This document shows positions 23,697 through 31,883 of a DNA stretch of 54,908 nt, in pieces (position 1 is the stretch's first letter; the number at the start of each line of letters is the position of its first letter). This DNA is from Verrucomicrobiota bacterium (GTDB taxonomy: Bacteria > Verrucomicrobiota > Verrucomicrobiia > Opitutales > Opitutaceae). The position numbers were made by a program, and so were the translations under genes. The DNA is taken from NCBI GenBank assembly GCA_016871775.1, contig VHCI01000006.1, forward strand, positions 1 through 54,908, in the 5' to 3' direction. The notes beneath the pieces are model-generated. The model saw only the letters and a program-made list of their open reading frames with translations. It was not told where the DNA came from and ran no database searches.

Positions 23697-24392
23697 TCAG
23701 GCAAGCCCATCCGCCACCACCGCGCCGCCGCGCAGGCGAAGGATCCGGCCGCAGCGCCGAGCGAGCTCGAGGTCGTGAGTCACAAGCACCAGCGTCGTGC
23801 CCCGCTCGTGGTTGAGCCCAAAGATGAGCTGCGTCATCGCGTGGGCGGTGGCGCCGTCGAGGTTCCCCGTTGGCTCGTCGCAGAAAAGGATGCGCGGCCG
23901 GTTGATGAAGGCCCGGGCGAGGGCCACGCGCTGCTGCTCACCACCGGACAGCTGCACCGGGTAGTGCTCGTGCCGCTCCTCCAGCCCCACGCGGGCGAGC
24001 AGCGCGCGGGCCTCCGCCTCGGCTTTCGCCCCGCCCTCGCCGCGGAGTTCCACGGGGACGAGCACGTTCTCGAGCGCAGTCAGGGTTGGTACCAGCTGGA
24101 AATTCTGGAACACGAAGCCGACGTGGGCGTTGCGCACTCGCGCCCGCGCATCCTCCCCCAGCTCTCCAATCGCCGTTCCAGCCAATTCCACTTCCCCGGA
24201 GGAGGGCCGGTCAAGCCCCGCGCAGAGGCCGAGCAGGGTCGTCTTGCCGCTGCCGCTTGGCCCCACGATCGCGAGGCTCGCCCCCGCCGCCAGGGAGAAG
24301 CTAACCTCCTGCAGGACCGTCAGCCGGCGCCCGCCGGCAACGTCGTAGGATCGGGTCAACCGCTCGACTTTCAGCATCGTTTCACCGTTCAT
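23697..24392 (-). CDS. ybbA: ABC transporter ATP-binding protein, YbbA/LolD-like
   Basis: 231 residues from ATG 24392; ATG 24377 is an alternative and has a better-placed GGTGA upstream. A longer open frame extends over the divergent gene and was rejected. Walker A G-P-S-G-S-G-K-T (44-51), Q-loop in F-V-F-Q-N-F-Q-L-V-P-T-L-T-A-L-E-N-V, signature L-S-G-G-E-Q-Q-R-V-A-L-A-R-A, Walker B I-L-F-C-D-E-P-T-G-N-L-D, and the switch His in V-L-V-T-H-D are all present. The T-G-N-L-D ending is typical of the LolD/MacB/YbbA group. It energises the YbbP-like permease 5 bases downstream; a role in lysophospholipid or lipoprotein handling is family inference. Confidence 0.9.
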   Translation of the reverse strand: MNGETMLKVERLTRSYDVAGGRRLTVLQEVSFSLAAGASLAIVGPSGSGKTTLLGLCAGLDRPSSGEVELAGTAIGELGEDARARVRNAHVGFVFQNFQLVPTLTALENVLVPVELRGEGGAKAEAEARALLARVGLEERHEHYPVQLSGGEQQRVALARAFINRPRILFCDEPTGNLDGATAHAMTQLIFGLNHERGTTLVLVTHDLELARRCGRILRLRGGAVVADGLA

Positions 24393-24432
24393 TCGCGGCC
24401 ACAAAACACACGCGTCGACCGAACGCCAGCCG

Positions 24433-25104
24433 ATGCCAAAGATGAACCCGACCGCCCGCGCCCGCCGCCGCCTCCGCGGCAGCCTCCTGCTCGCCCTCGC
24501 CCTCCTCTCGCCCCTGCTGCCCGCGGCCACCCCCGCCGCCGCGCCACGCACAGTCGTGTTCCTCGGCGACAGCCTGACCGCCGGCTACGGCCTCGCGGAT
24601 CCTGCGAGCGAGGCCTACCCCGCGCTCATCGCCGAGCGCCTCCGCGCGGCTCGGACGCCCTGGAAGGTCGTCAACGCCGGGATCAGCGGGGACACGACCG
24701 CCGGCGGCCTGCGCCGCATCGACTGGACGCTCCGCGCGCCGGTGGATGTGCTCGTCGTGGCGCTCGGAGCGAACGACGGCCTCCGCGGCGTTGATCCCGC
24801 CGTCACGGCCGCCAACCTCCGCGGCATTATCGAGCGCGCCCGCGCGCGCCACCCCGCGGTCCGGATCCTGCTCGCCGGAATGCAGCTTCCGCCGGAACTC
24901 GGCGCAGCGCACACGGCCGCCTTCGCCCGCGTGTTCCCGGACGTCGCGGCCGCCACCGGATCCGCGCTCGTGCCGTTCCTTCTCGCCGGCGTCGGCGGCA
25001 ACCCCGCGCTCAACCTTGGCGACCGCATCCACCCCAACGCCGCCGGCCACGCCGTGATGGCCGCGACGGTCTGGTTCCTCTTGGAACCCCTCCTTGGGCC
25101 ATGA
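24433..25104 (+). CDS. tesA: SGNH/GDSL esterase, TesA-like (arylesterase / lysophospholipase L1)
   Basis: 223 residues with a signal peptide (Arg-rich N-region, hydrophobic core about 15-31, A-A-T-P-A-A-A). SGNH blocks: block I V-F-L-G-D-S-L-T-A-G-Y-G-L with catalytic Ser47, block III G-A-N-D-G-L-R-G, and block V D-R-I-H-P-N-A-A-G-H with the Asp/His pair. These match TesA (thioesterase I, protease I, lysophospholipase L1), a periplasmic esterase. It diverges from ybbA across 40 bases, the same arrangement as tesA/ybbA in E. coli. Its stop overlaps the start of the next gene by four bases (ATGA), so the two are likely co-translated. Confidence 0.9.
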   Translation: MPKMNPTARARRRLRGSLLLALALLSPLLPAATPAAAPRTVVFLGDSLTAGYGLADPASEAYPALIAERLRAARTPWKVVNAGISGDTTAGGLRRIDWTLRAPVDVLVVALGANDGLRGVDPAVTAANLRGIIERARARHPAVRILLAGMQLPPELGAAHTAAFARVFPDVAAATGSALVPFLLAGVGGNPALNLGDRIHPNAAGHAVMAATVWFLLEPLLGP

Positions 25105-26132
25105 AACTGCTCCTCCTCGGCGGCACCGGCGTCATCAGCACCGCCTGCACCCGCCTTGCCCTCGAGCGCGGACACGAGGTGACCCTCCTGACGCGCTCTG
25201 GCCGCGGCCTGCCCCCCGGCGCCCACGCGCTCACGGCGGACATTGCCGACCCACGCGCGGCCGCGGCGGCCCTCGCGGGCAGTCGTTGGGACGCCGTGGT
25301 CGACTTCCTCGCCTACGACGCCGCCGCGATCGAGGCGCGCCTTGCCCTCTTCCGCGGGAATACCGCGCAGTATGTATTCATCAGCACCGCCAGCGCCTAC
25401 CGCAAGCCGCCCGCCCGCGCGGTGATCACCGAGGACACGCCGCGCGAGAACTGCTACTGGCAATACTCCCGGCTCAAGATCGCTGCCGAGGCGCGCCTAA
25501 CCCGCGCGGGCCAAGAGGAGGGGTTCCCCTACACCATCATCCGGCCCTCGCTCACCTACGGCGACACCGTCTTCCCACTCGCCCTCAACTGCTGGACCAA
25601 GAGCTTCACCAACATCGCGCGGCTCCGCGCGGGCAAGGGGCTGATCGTCCCAGGCGACGGCCTCACGCCTTGGACGATCACACATAACTCAGACTTCGCG
25701 CAGGGCCTGCTGGGCCTGCTCGGCCACCCCGGCGCCCTCGGTGAGGCGTTCCACATCACTTCCGAGGAGGCGCCAACCTGGAACGAGCTCTACACCCTCA
25801 CCGCCGCCACGGCCGGCGTCGCCCAACCGCGCCTCGTGCACATCCCCTCAGAGTTCATCACCGAGTGCCTGCCCGAGTACACCGGCACCCTCCTCGGCGA
25901 CAAGGCCAACCCCGCCCTTTTTGACCTGACCAAGCTCCGGCGGCTCGTGCCCGGGTACGCGCCGCGCGTCCCGTTCCGCGAGGGTATCGCGCGCACGCTC
26001 CGCTGGTTCGATGCGGACCCGGCCCGCCAAGGAATCGACGCCGAGGTGGACGCGAAGTGGGACCGCCTCATCGCCGCCTACGAACGCGGCCTCGCCGCTG
26101 CCCGCGCGGAGTTTGCCTCGCGCGCCACCTGA
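25101..26132 (+). CDS. NAD-dependent epimerase/dehydratase family protein (extended SDR-like)
   Basis: 343 residues, beginning M-K-L-L-L-L-G-G-T-G-V-I-S with the Rossmann glycine motif G-G-T-G. A D-F-L-A-Y-D segment and F-I-S-T-A-S-A-Y follow, then the active-site Tyr and Lys in C-Y-W-Q-Y-S-R-L-K (Y-x-x-x-K spacing), and I-I-R-P-S-L-T-Y-G-D, which is characteristic of extended SDRs acting on nucleotide sugars or related substrates. The C-terminal W-F-D-A-D segment is typical of the related subgroup. Overlap with the esterase gene is probably only compact packing. Substrate unknown. Confidence 0.82.
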   Translation: MKLLLLGGTGVISTACTRLALERGHEVTLLTRSGRGLPPGAHALTADIADPRAAAAALAGSRWDAVVDFLAYDAAAIEARLALFRGNTAQYVFISTASAYRKPPARAVITEDTPRENCYWQYSRLKIAAEARLTRAGQEEGFPYTIIRPSLTYGDTVFPLALNCWTKSFTNIARLRAGKGLIVPGDGLTPWTITHNSDFAQGLLGLLGHPGALGEAFHITSEEAPTWNELYTLTAATAGVAQPRLVHIPSEFITECLPEYTGTLLGDKANPALFDLTKLRRLVPGYAPRVPFREGIARTLRWFDADPARQGIDAEVDAKWDRLIAAYERGLAAARAEFASRAT

Positions 26133-26522
26133 CCCACGCGGCACCCGTCTCGCCTCCGGCCCCGCCTGGCGGCGGCGCGCGCAGGAATTCCTTGAAGCGG
26201 TCGAAGGAAGGCCCGAACTAGGCGTGCGAGCATACGACCGGGTTGAGGCCGGGGAGCCGCGGGGCGCGGAGGCGAGGCCGATGCCTCACGGGAGGCAGGT
26301 CGTCCGCCCAGCAGCCCGGGCTACGGCCAGCCCACAGCCTGATTGCCCCGCGCGCTGAACCGAAACGATGTAAGTGGAGGCGGAGCAACGGGGGTGAGAT
26401 GGCGAGCGGATCTCAGCGGCGAGAAACCGGAGAACACGCGGAGATCATGACGACGGGAGAGAGCCGCTGCCAAGTGCCGGTAGGTCACCTCGATGCGGCC
26501 CGATCAACTGCATCTTTCCAGC
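26133..26522. other. 390-base intergenic region; repeat copy A lies in its right part
   Basis: No supported gene. The right part (26357-26525) carries one copy of the dispersed repeat described separately. The left part (26133-26356) shows nothing I can assign; a short plus-strand frame at 26243-26554 is not protein-like. Confidence 0.5.
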
Positions 26523-26525
26523 TTA
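26357..26525 (-). repeat. Dispersed ~170-bp repeat, copy A (starts at the tsaD stop codon)
   Basis: Read on the minus strand from base 26525 (TAA of tsaD) down to 26357, this stretch aligns with 36222-36389 of the plus strand. The first 53 aligned bases match at 43 positions. After a more diverged middle, the closing segment again matches (shared blocks CTCGCCGC, TCCGCCTCCA and CATCGTT). The two copies are in opposite orientation ~10 kb apart. The strand given is the sense in which copy A aligns to copy B read forwards. Confidence 0.7.
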
Positions 26526-27572
26526 GGACGCGAGCGGCGCGTCGGGCTCGATGACGAGCCGGCAGGGATCGCCCGTCACCGCGCCAGCCGGATCGACCGC
26601 GGCCGCAAAGGCGATCATCCCCGCGTTGTCGCCGGTGTGGCGCGGTTCCGCAGCAAAAAACGGGATGCCCCCGCGCCGCGCCTCCGCCTCCAGCGCCAGC
26701 CGCAGCAGCCGGTTGTTCGCCACGCCGCCCGAGAGACCCACGCTACGCAGCCCGCCGCCCTCTCGGGCCAGCACCCGCCGCACCCGTGCCGTCAGGGCGT
26801 CGATCACTGCCGCCTGGTAGCTCGCGCAAAGGTCCGCCCGCCGCGCCTCAATCTCGGGCACGGTCATCCGCTCCAACTGGTAGCGGAGGCTCGTCTTCAG
26901 GCCCGAGAAACTGAAGTCCAGTTCGTCGCCGCGCCCGCCGCCGCGCGGGAACGCGAAGGCGTCCGCCCTGCCCTCCCGCGCCCGCCGCTCGACCTCGGGG
27001 CCGCCGGGATAACCGAGTCCGAGGAGCTTGGCCCCTTTGTCCAACGCCTCCCCCGCCGCGTCGTCCAGCGTGCGCGCGAGGACGGTGAGTCGCCGCCCCT
27101 CGTCCACGACGAAGAGCAGTGTGTTACCTCCGGACACAATCAGGCCGAGGTGCGGCAGCAGCGCAGCGAGGCGCGCGGGAAACTCCGCCGGAGCTGCGGC
27201 GTGCACCGGAATGAACGGAGACCAAGCGTGCCCGCGCAGGTGGTTAACGCCCAGCAGCGGCACGCGCAGCGCCAGCGCGAGCGCCTTGGCCGCCGCCACC
27301 CCGAGGGCAAGGCACGCGGCCAGACCCGGGCCATGCGTCACCGCCACCGCGCCCACGCCGCCGAAGCCCACCTCGTCCCGCGCGCGCGCCAGCAACGCCG
27401 GGAGATTCCGGAGGTGCTCGCGGGTGGCCAAATCCGGCACCACGCCCCCGTAACGCTCGTGCAGGGCGATCTGGCTTTGCACCCATTCGCCGCGGAGCCC
27501 CGTCGCCGGGTCCAGCAGCGCCACCGCCGACTCGTCGCACGAGCTCTCCAGCGCGAGGATCAGGCCGTTCAT
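26523..27572 (-). CDS. tsaD: tRNA N6-adenosine threonylcarbamoyltransferase TsaD
   Basis: 349 residues, normal length. TsaD transfers the threonylcarbamoyl group onto A37 of tRNAs decoding ANN codons (t6A), working with TsaB and TsaE. It starts I-L-A-L-E-S-S-C-D-E-S-A-V-A, has the metal-binding H-L-R-G-H (H-x-x-x-H) segment in G-V-N-H-L-R-G-H-A-W-S-P, L-I-V-S-G-G-N-T, F-S-F-S-G-L-K-T-S and the closing H-T-G-D-N-A-G-M-I-A. Its ATG overlaps the stop of the S41 protease gene by four bases, so translation is coupled. Immediately after its stop codon lies repeat copy A. Confidence 0.96.
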   Translation of the reverse strand: MNGLILALESSCDESAVALLDPATGLRGEWVQSQIALHERYGGVVPDLATREHLRNLPALLARARDEVGFGGVGAVAVTHGPGLAACLALGVAAAKALALALRVPLLGVNHLRGHAWSPFIPVHAAAPAEFPARLAALLPHLGLIVSGGNTLLFVVDEGRRLTVLARTLDDAAGEALDKGAKLLGLGYPGGPEVERRAREGRADAFAFPRGGGRGDELDFSFSGLKTSLRYQLERMTVPEIEARRADLCASYQAAVIDALTARVRRVLAREGGGLRSVGLSGGVANNRLLRLALEAEARRGGIPFFAAEPRHTGDNAGMIAFAAAVDPAGAVTGDPCRLVIEPDAPLAS

Positions 27573-28861
27573 CCGCGAGTTCCCCCGTTCCCGTCAAGCA
27601 GGCGCAGGCCGCGCAGCATCGCCAGCGCCGTCTCCAGCTGCCGGTCCGCCACCGGCGCAAAGCCGAACCGGGCCTCGAATTCCGCGGTCCCCAGATCCGG
27701 CCGCGAGCGCTGCTGCGCCAGCCGAGAATCCTCCTCCGGCGTCATCACCACCTCGACGTGGGGCCGCACCCCCTGCTCGTGGATCGAGGTCCCCGCCGGC
27801 GTGAAATACCGCGCGGTGGTCAGACGGAGGCCCTCGCCGTCCCGCAGCTTAAAGATCGACTGCACGGAGCCCTTGCCGAAGGTCCGCTCGCCCACGACGA
27901 CGGCACGGCCGGCGTCCTTGAGCGCTCCCGCCACGATCTCGGCCGCGCTGGCGCTGCCGGCGTTGACCAGCACCGCGATGGGCAGGGACCACGGGGCGCC
28001 GCCGCCAGCCGCCCGGAAGCGCTCGTTGTCCTGCGGGCGGCGGCCGCGGGTCTCGACGATCAGCTCCCCCTCCCGGAAGAAGACCTGCGCCACCTCCACC
28101 GCCGCCTCGAGGAGCCCGCCCGGGTTGTTGCGCAGGTCGAGCACGAGTGCGCGGATGCCCTGTTCGGCGAGCCGCGCGAGCGCGAGGCGCAACTGACGCC
28201 CGGTGTGTTCCGAGAATTCCGTCAACTGCACGTACCCCACCCCGTCCGCCAGCACCCGCGTCCCGCGGACGCTCTCGATACGGATCAGCTCGCGCGTGAG
28301 GGTGAGCGTGAGCGACTCCCGCACGCCGGGGCGCTGGATCCCGACGATCACGGTGGTGCGCGGCCGGCCGCGGAGCCGGCTGACCACCGCGTCGACGCCC
28401 CCGGTCGCGACCGGCTGGCCGTCGATCGCCACGATCTCGTCCCCGCGGCGGATGCCCGCACGTTCGCCAGGTGTGCCGGCCATCGGGGCGATCACGACCA
28501 CCCGGTTCTGGCGCGTCTCGACCTGGACACCGATCCCGCCGAACTCGCCGCTTAGGTCCTCCTCGACTTGGTCGTGGGAGGCCTTTTCGAGGAACTCGGA
28601 GTGCGGGTCGAGCGCCTCAAGCATCCCGCGCAGGGCGCCGCGCGCGAGGCCAGCGTAGGATACGGCGGTGGCGTCAACGTACTGCGCGTTGACCAGTTCC
28701 ATCACCTCCCGGACGTAGGCGGAGGCGCGGGCGAGGTCCCGGTCGGGCCACCAGCGCCAAGCCGCCGCCACCTTCACCGCTGCAAGGGAGGCGGCAACGC
28801 CCAGCAGCACGCCGGGGGCGAGGGTGAGAAAGCGGTTGCCCATCCCGCGCACGATGGGCAT
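27569..28861 (-). CDS. S41-family carboxyl-terminal processing protease (CtpA-like)
   Basis: 430 residues from ATG 28861; ATG 28843 is an alternative. A signal anchor (about 10-35) is followed by an N-terminal helical region, a PDZ domain (G-G-I-G-V-Q-V near 108 to R-R-G-D-E-I-V-A-I-D-G-Q-P-V), and the S41 catalytic domain with L-V-L-D-L-R-N-N-P-G-G-L-L, the nucleophile Ser in V-L-V-N-A-G-S-A-S-A-A-E-I, and Lys in T-F-G-K-G-S-V-Q. It trims C-termini of periplasmic proteins. It precedes tsaD with a 4-base overlap and diverges from the MidA-like gene across only 16 bases, so both promoters must be compact or lie inside coding sequence. Confidence 0.92.
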   Translation of the reverse strand: MPIVRGMGNRFLTLAPGVLLGVAASLAAVKVAAAWRWWPDRDLARASAYVREVMELVNAQYVDATAVSYAGLARGALRGMLEALDPHSEFLEKASHDQVEEDLSGEFGGIGVQVETRQNRVVVIAPMAGTPGERAGIRRGDEIVAIDGQPVATGGVDAVVSRLRGRPRTTVIVGIQRPGVRESLTLTLTRELIRIESVRGTRVLADGVGYVQLTEFSEHTGRQLRLALARLAEQGIRALVLDLRNNPGGLLEAAVEVAQVFFREGELIVETRGRRPQDNERFRAAGGGAPWSLPIAVLVNAGSASAAEIVAGALKDAGRAVVVGERTFGKGSVQSIFKLRDGEGLRLTTARYFTPAGTSIHEQGVRPHVEVVMTPEEDSRLAQQRSRPDLGTAEFEARFGFAPVADRQLETALAMLRGLRLLDGNGGTRG

Positions 28862-28877
28862 CGCCCTCGCGTTGTAA

Positions 28878-29861
28878 ATGGGATCATCCGCCCCCGCTCG
28901 CGCCCCCGCCTCGCCAGCCTTCCTCGCCGCCTTCCGCGCGTCTGCGGGGGCTGCCGGCCGCTTGAGCTTCGCGCGCTTTATGGAACTCGCGCTCTACCAT
29001 CCGGAAGTTGGCTACTACCGGGCGGACCGCCCACGGGTGGGCCGCGCGCCGGGTACCGACTTCATCACGTCCGCCACCGTCGGACCACTCTTCGGGGAAC
29101 TGGTCGTTGCCGCCACCACCCACCTGCTCGGACCAGACGCTGCGGCCCGCCACACGTTCGTCGAGCTCGGCGCCGAGCCGGGAAGGAGCTTGCTTGCGGG
29201 CGTCGCTCACCCCTTCGCCTCGGTGCGAACCCTGCGGCTCAGCGATCTCCTCGCGCTGAGCGGGGACTGCGTCGTGTTCTCCAACGAGTTGTTCGACGCC
29301 CAGCCCTGCGTGCGGACCGTGTACCGGGACGGCGAGTGGCGCGAGCGAACGGTCGAACTCACTGCGGACGGCGCGCTCGCGGAGGGGGAGGTGCCGTATC
29401 CCGACGACCGCCAGCCGGCCCCGGAGGGCTACGCGTTTGACCGGCCCCTCGCGGCGGCGCGGCTCGCTGGGGAGATCGCCAGTCAGCCTTGGCGAGGGCT
29501 ATTCCTCGCGTTTGACTACGGCAAGACCGAGCTTCAGCTGCGCACCGAGTGCCCCGCCGGCACGGCGCGTGCCTACCACCGACACCGGCAGGAGCCGGAC
29601 CTCCTCGCACGGCCCGGGGAGCAGGACCTGACCTGTCACGTGTGCTGGGACTGGCTCGCGGCTGATTTGGTCGGGGCGGGTTTTGGCGCGGCGGGCCTCG
29701 AATTCCAGGAGACCTTTTTCGTGCGGCACGCGGGACCGGCGATCGCCGCGGTAAGCGCGACGGAGGCGGCGCGATTCAGCCCCCGCAAGCAGGCGCTGCT
29801 GCAACTGCTGCACCCGGGGCAGATGGGCCAGCGCTTCCAGGTGCTGCACGCCCGCCGCTGA
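28878..29861 (+). CDS. SAM-dependent methyltransferase, MidA/NDUFAF7 family
   Basis: 327 residues. The opening S-F-A-R-F-M-E-L-A-L-Y-H-P-E-V-G-Y-Y block is the family hallmark, followed by G-T-D-F-I-T-S-A-T-V-G-P-L-F-G-E-L and the SAM-binding F-V-E-L-G-A-E-P-G-R. V-V-F-S-N-E-L-F-D-A-Q-P matches the 'ANEFFDALP' motif. Eukaryotic NDUFAF7 methylates a Complex I arginine; bacterial members are mostly uncharacterised. The E-P-G-R segment is E-G-P-G in many homologues, a modest variation. Cytoplasmic. tRNA-His follows on the same strand after 61 bases. Confidence 0.85.
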   Translation: MGSSAPARAPASPAFLAAFRASAGAAGRLSFARFMELALYHPEVGYYRADRPRVGRAPGTDFITSATVGPLFGELVVAATTHLLGPDAAARHTFVELGAEPGRSLLAGVAHPFASVRTLRLSDLLALSGDCVVFSNELFDAQPCVRTVYRDGEWRERTVELTADGALAEGEVPYPDDRQPAPEGYAFDRPLAAARLAGEIASQPWRGLFLAFDYGKTELQLRTECPAGTARAYHRHRQEPDLLARPGEQDLTCHVCWDWLAADLVGAGFGAAGLEFQETFFVRHAGPAIAAVSATEAARFSPRKQALLQLLHPGQMGQRFQVLHARR

Positions 29862-29922
29862 AACCGCCCGAGGAATGGGTTGACAGTCCCGGCGCCGGCC
29901 CCGACTTTTTCCAACCCCTTAC

Positions 29923-30000
29923 GGCGGCCATAGCTCAGTTGGTTAGAGCACAAGATTGTGGATCTTGGGGTCGCGGGTTCAAATCCCGTTGGCCGCCCCA
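29923..30000 (+). tRNA. tRNA-His (anticodon GTG)
   Basis: The cloverleaf is complete. G-1 (29923) is encoded and pairs with C73 (29997), as expected for tRNA-His. The acceptor GCGGCCA (29924-29930) pairs with TGGCCGC (29990-29996), and CCA is encoded (29998-30000). The anticodon stem CAAGA/TCTTG encloses the loop TTGTGGA, giving GTG. The T arm GCGGGTTCAAATCCCGT is standard. The 3' end is followed by degenerate mobile DNA, consistent with tRNA genes being integration targets. Confidence 0.97.
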
Positions 30001-30117
30001 TTTTCGGTTTCGGGAGGGAATTCGGCCGTCGGAGGAGTCGGTCAGGACCGGGTCCAAGTGGGACGGGGGACCGGTCCAGATTGGCACTTTGTTTGGCACC
30101 TTCGCGGTTGACGCCCG
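30001..30117. other. Short gap between tRNA-His and the transposase remnant
   Basis: 117 bases without a gene. The minus strand reading through the tRNA gene resembles the C-terminal tails seen in some tRNA-linked tyrosine recombinases (K-V-P-N-K-V-P), but nothing upstream supports an integrase gene. Confidence 0.3.
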
Positions 30118-30560
30118 TTGAAGTCGACGGACGTCAAAGCTCTGGTCAAACAGGCCATGCGCAGCATAGGGCACCCGAGTTCATCCTCTCTCACAACGGC
30201 TCGGAGTTTATCGCCCACGAACGCCAAGCCTGGCTGGCCGCTGAGCAGATCAAGACGATCTACATCGAGCCAGCCAGTCCTTGGCAGAACGGCTTCGTGG
30301 AGTGCTTCCACGGCCGCTTCCGCGATGAGTGCCTCAACTGCGAGCAGCTCTGGACGCTCACCGAGGCGACGGTGGTGATCGAGGACTTCCGCATCGACTA
30401 CAATACGCGGAGGCCTCACAGACAACGTGGATACCGCAGACTTGCGTACAACGCCGCCCAGCTGCCTCCTGTCCCGACTCCGGTCGGCCTCCGGCCTCCC
30501 TCCGCCGGGACAATCCAAACCCGACCGACCAGACCAACCCATGACAGGCCCCACGACTAA
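30118..30560 (+). pseudogene. Degenerate IS3-family transposase (orfB C-terminal integrase core) remnant
   Basis: Only the end of the DDE integrase core remains. T-D-V-K-A-L-V-K-Q-A-M-R-S (30122-30160) lies in one frame. After a frameshift near 30165, the other frame reads A-P-E-F-I-L-S-H-N-G-S-E-F-I-A, Y-I-E-P-A-S-P-W-Q-N-G-F-V-E, H-G-R-F-R-D-E-C-L-N and W-T-L-T-E-A, then N-T-R-R-P-H-R. These are the conserved blocks of IS3-group OrfB proteins. The second catalytic Asp (normally S-D-N-G) is His here, and the first Asp and orfA are missing, so it cannot be active. It follows tRNA-His by ~120 bases and abuts the porin gene. No terminal inverted repeats were found nearby. Confidence 0.8.
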
Positions 30561-30581
30561 CTTTCTTGTTGGTTCGAAAAG

Positions 30582-31838
30582 GTGAGGCCGGTCACACCTT
30601 CACGCAGCCTCTCGGCGCTCACGCTGCTGTTCGCCGGCCTCATGTCGCCGCTCTGCGCTGCGCCGGACGCGAAGACGCTCCGGGCCGAGGCCGTGAAGGA
30701 GCGGAGCCTCAAGGACCGCTACGAGAACCTCGGCTTGCTGCACAAGGACGCGAACCATCCTTGGCTGCAGGAATTCTGGGTGCTGGGGCGCTATCACGGG
30801 CATCACCACGCCGCTGAGGGCGACCATGGCGACGACGCGGGGTACGAGAGCCGACGCGTTCGCCTCGGCTTTCAAGCCACGATGCTGAGGAACCTCTACC
30901 TAAACGCGCAGGCGATCAGCGGCAGCGACTTCGAACCTAGCTACAACGGCTTCACCGAGCTCTGGGCACGCTGGCTTTTTACTGACGCCGTGAACCTCAC
31001 CGTCGGCCAGCAGAAGCACCGCTTCACCCACGACCGCAACGTCTCCAGCCGCTACATGAGCTTCATGGAGCGCTTGATGTTCACCAACCTGATAGGGCTG
31101 GACTACACCCCGGCCGTCACCCTCTCGGGCCGTATCGAGAAGCTCGACTACTACGCAGGAGTCTTCTCCAACGCCACGGGAAGGGACATGGGCTCGGCGT
31201 TCACCGAGCTGCACTCCGGCTCGTCGTTCCTCGCGGCCGGCACCTACGACCTCGGCGCGTTCCTCGGCGCCGACTCGGCGCATTTTTACGGCAGCTACCT
31301 CCACACCAAACTGGGAAGCGGCGCAACCAACCTGACGCGCTTTGACAGCGCGGTCTCCGGAGCGCTCATCCTGACCGAGGGGGCCGCCGCCCTAGTCACG
31401 GAGCTCACCGCCGGATTCGGAGGTCAGCGCGGCGACGCGGTCGGCCTCAACATCCAGCCGAGCTACTTCCTGACCGACACCCTCGAGGTGGTCGCGCGCT
31501 TCCAAGCGGCTTCCGCTAGTGAAGCCAACGGACTGCGAGCCCAACGTCGCTACGAGGCCCCGGCGGGCATGCTGGACGGCGACGCCTACCGAGCCGTCAC
31601 CCTCGGGCTCAACAGGTTCGTCGCCGGCCACCGCTTGAAACTGATGGCGAGCGTGGAATACGCCAAGATGAACGACCGGGACGTCTTCACCTTCTGCGCC
31701 GGTTTCCGCGTGTTCTTTGGCCCCCATCACAGCGCGTCCTTCCCAGGCAACAAGATGCTCATGGGCTTGCCTCGAAAAAGTGACAGGCAGAAGGGGTCAG
31801 GACGAAACCTGCAACGCCGAGCCCGATTGACGATCTGA
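30582..31838 (+). CDS. Outer-membrane porin, phosphate-selective (OprO/OprP) type
   Basis: 418 residues from GTG 30582 with GAAAAGG just upstream. A signal peptide (to about residue 28) is followed by a short coiled region and a 16-strand-like barrel: alternating polar/hydrophobic strands such as R-R-V-R-L-G-F-Q-A-T, N-L-T-V-G-Q-Q-K-H-R-F, Y-Y-A-G-V-F-S-N-A-T-G and M-A-S-V-E-Y-A-K-M. The pattern agrees with the phosphate-selective porin family (PF07396). A His-rich loop (H-G-H-H-H-A-A-E-G-D-H) lies near residue 75. The natural end would be expected near F-F-G-P-H-H-S; the last ~20 residues run into the inverted-repeat element at 31794 and look like read-through sequence. Likely anion uptake. 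Confidence 0.75.
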   Translation: MRPVTPSRSLSALTLLFAGLMSPLCAAPDAKTLRAEAVKERSLKDRYENLGLLHKDANHPWLQEFWVLGRYHGHHHAAEGDHGDDAGYESRRVRLGFQATMLRNLYLNAQAISGSDFEPSYNGFTELWARWLFTDAVNLTVGQQKHRFTHDRNVSSRYMSFMERLMFTNLIGLDYTPAVTLSGRIEKLDYYAGVFSNATGRDMGSAFTELHSGSSFLAAGTYDLGAFLGADSAHFYGSYLHTKLGSGATNLTRFDSAVSGALILTEGAAALVTELTAGFGGQRGDAVGLNIQPSYFLTDTLEVVARFQAASASEANGLRAQRRYEAPAGMLDGDAYRAVTLGLNRFVAGHRLKLMASVEYAKMNDRDVFTFCAGFRVFFGPHHSASFPGNKMLMGLPRKSDRQKGSGRNLQRRARLTI

Positions 31839-31883
31839 CCGCCAGGCCAGACGCACGGCCGGTTGCAGGTTTCATCCTGATCC
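31794..31883. repeat. Imperfect inverted repeat, 22-base arms, at the porin 3' end
   Basis: The left arm 31794-31815 (core TCAGGACGAAACCTGCAAC) and right arm 31862-31883 match at 20 of 22 positions when one is reverse-complemented, with a 46-base spacer. The left arm overlaps the last codons of the porin gene. It resembles palindromic REP/RAYT-type or small transposon-end elements; no T-run follows, so it is not a standard terminator. Confidence 0.65.

Noticed and set aside
29935-30174. Minus-strand frame through tRNA-His considered as the end of a tyrosine recombinase
   Set aside because: Only a short tail resembles such proteins and part of it is simply the antisense of the tRNA; no catalytic domain exists upstream.
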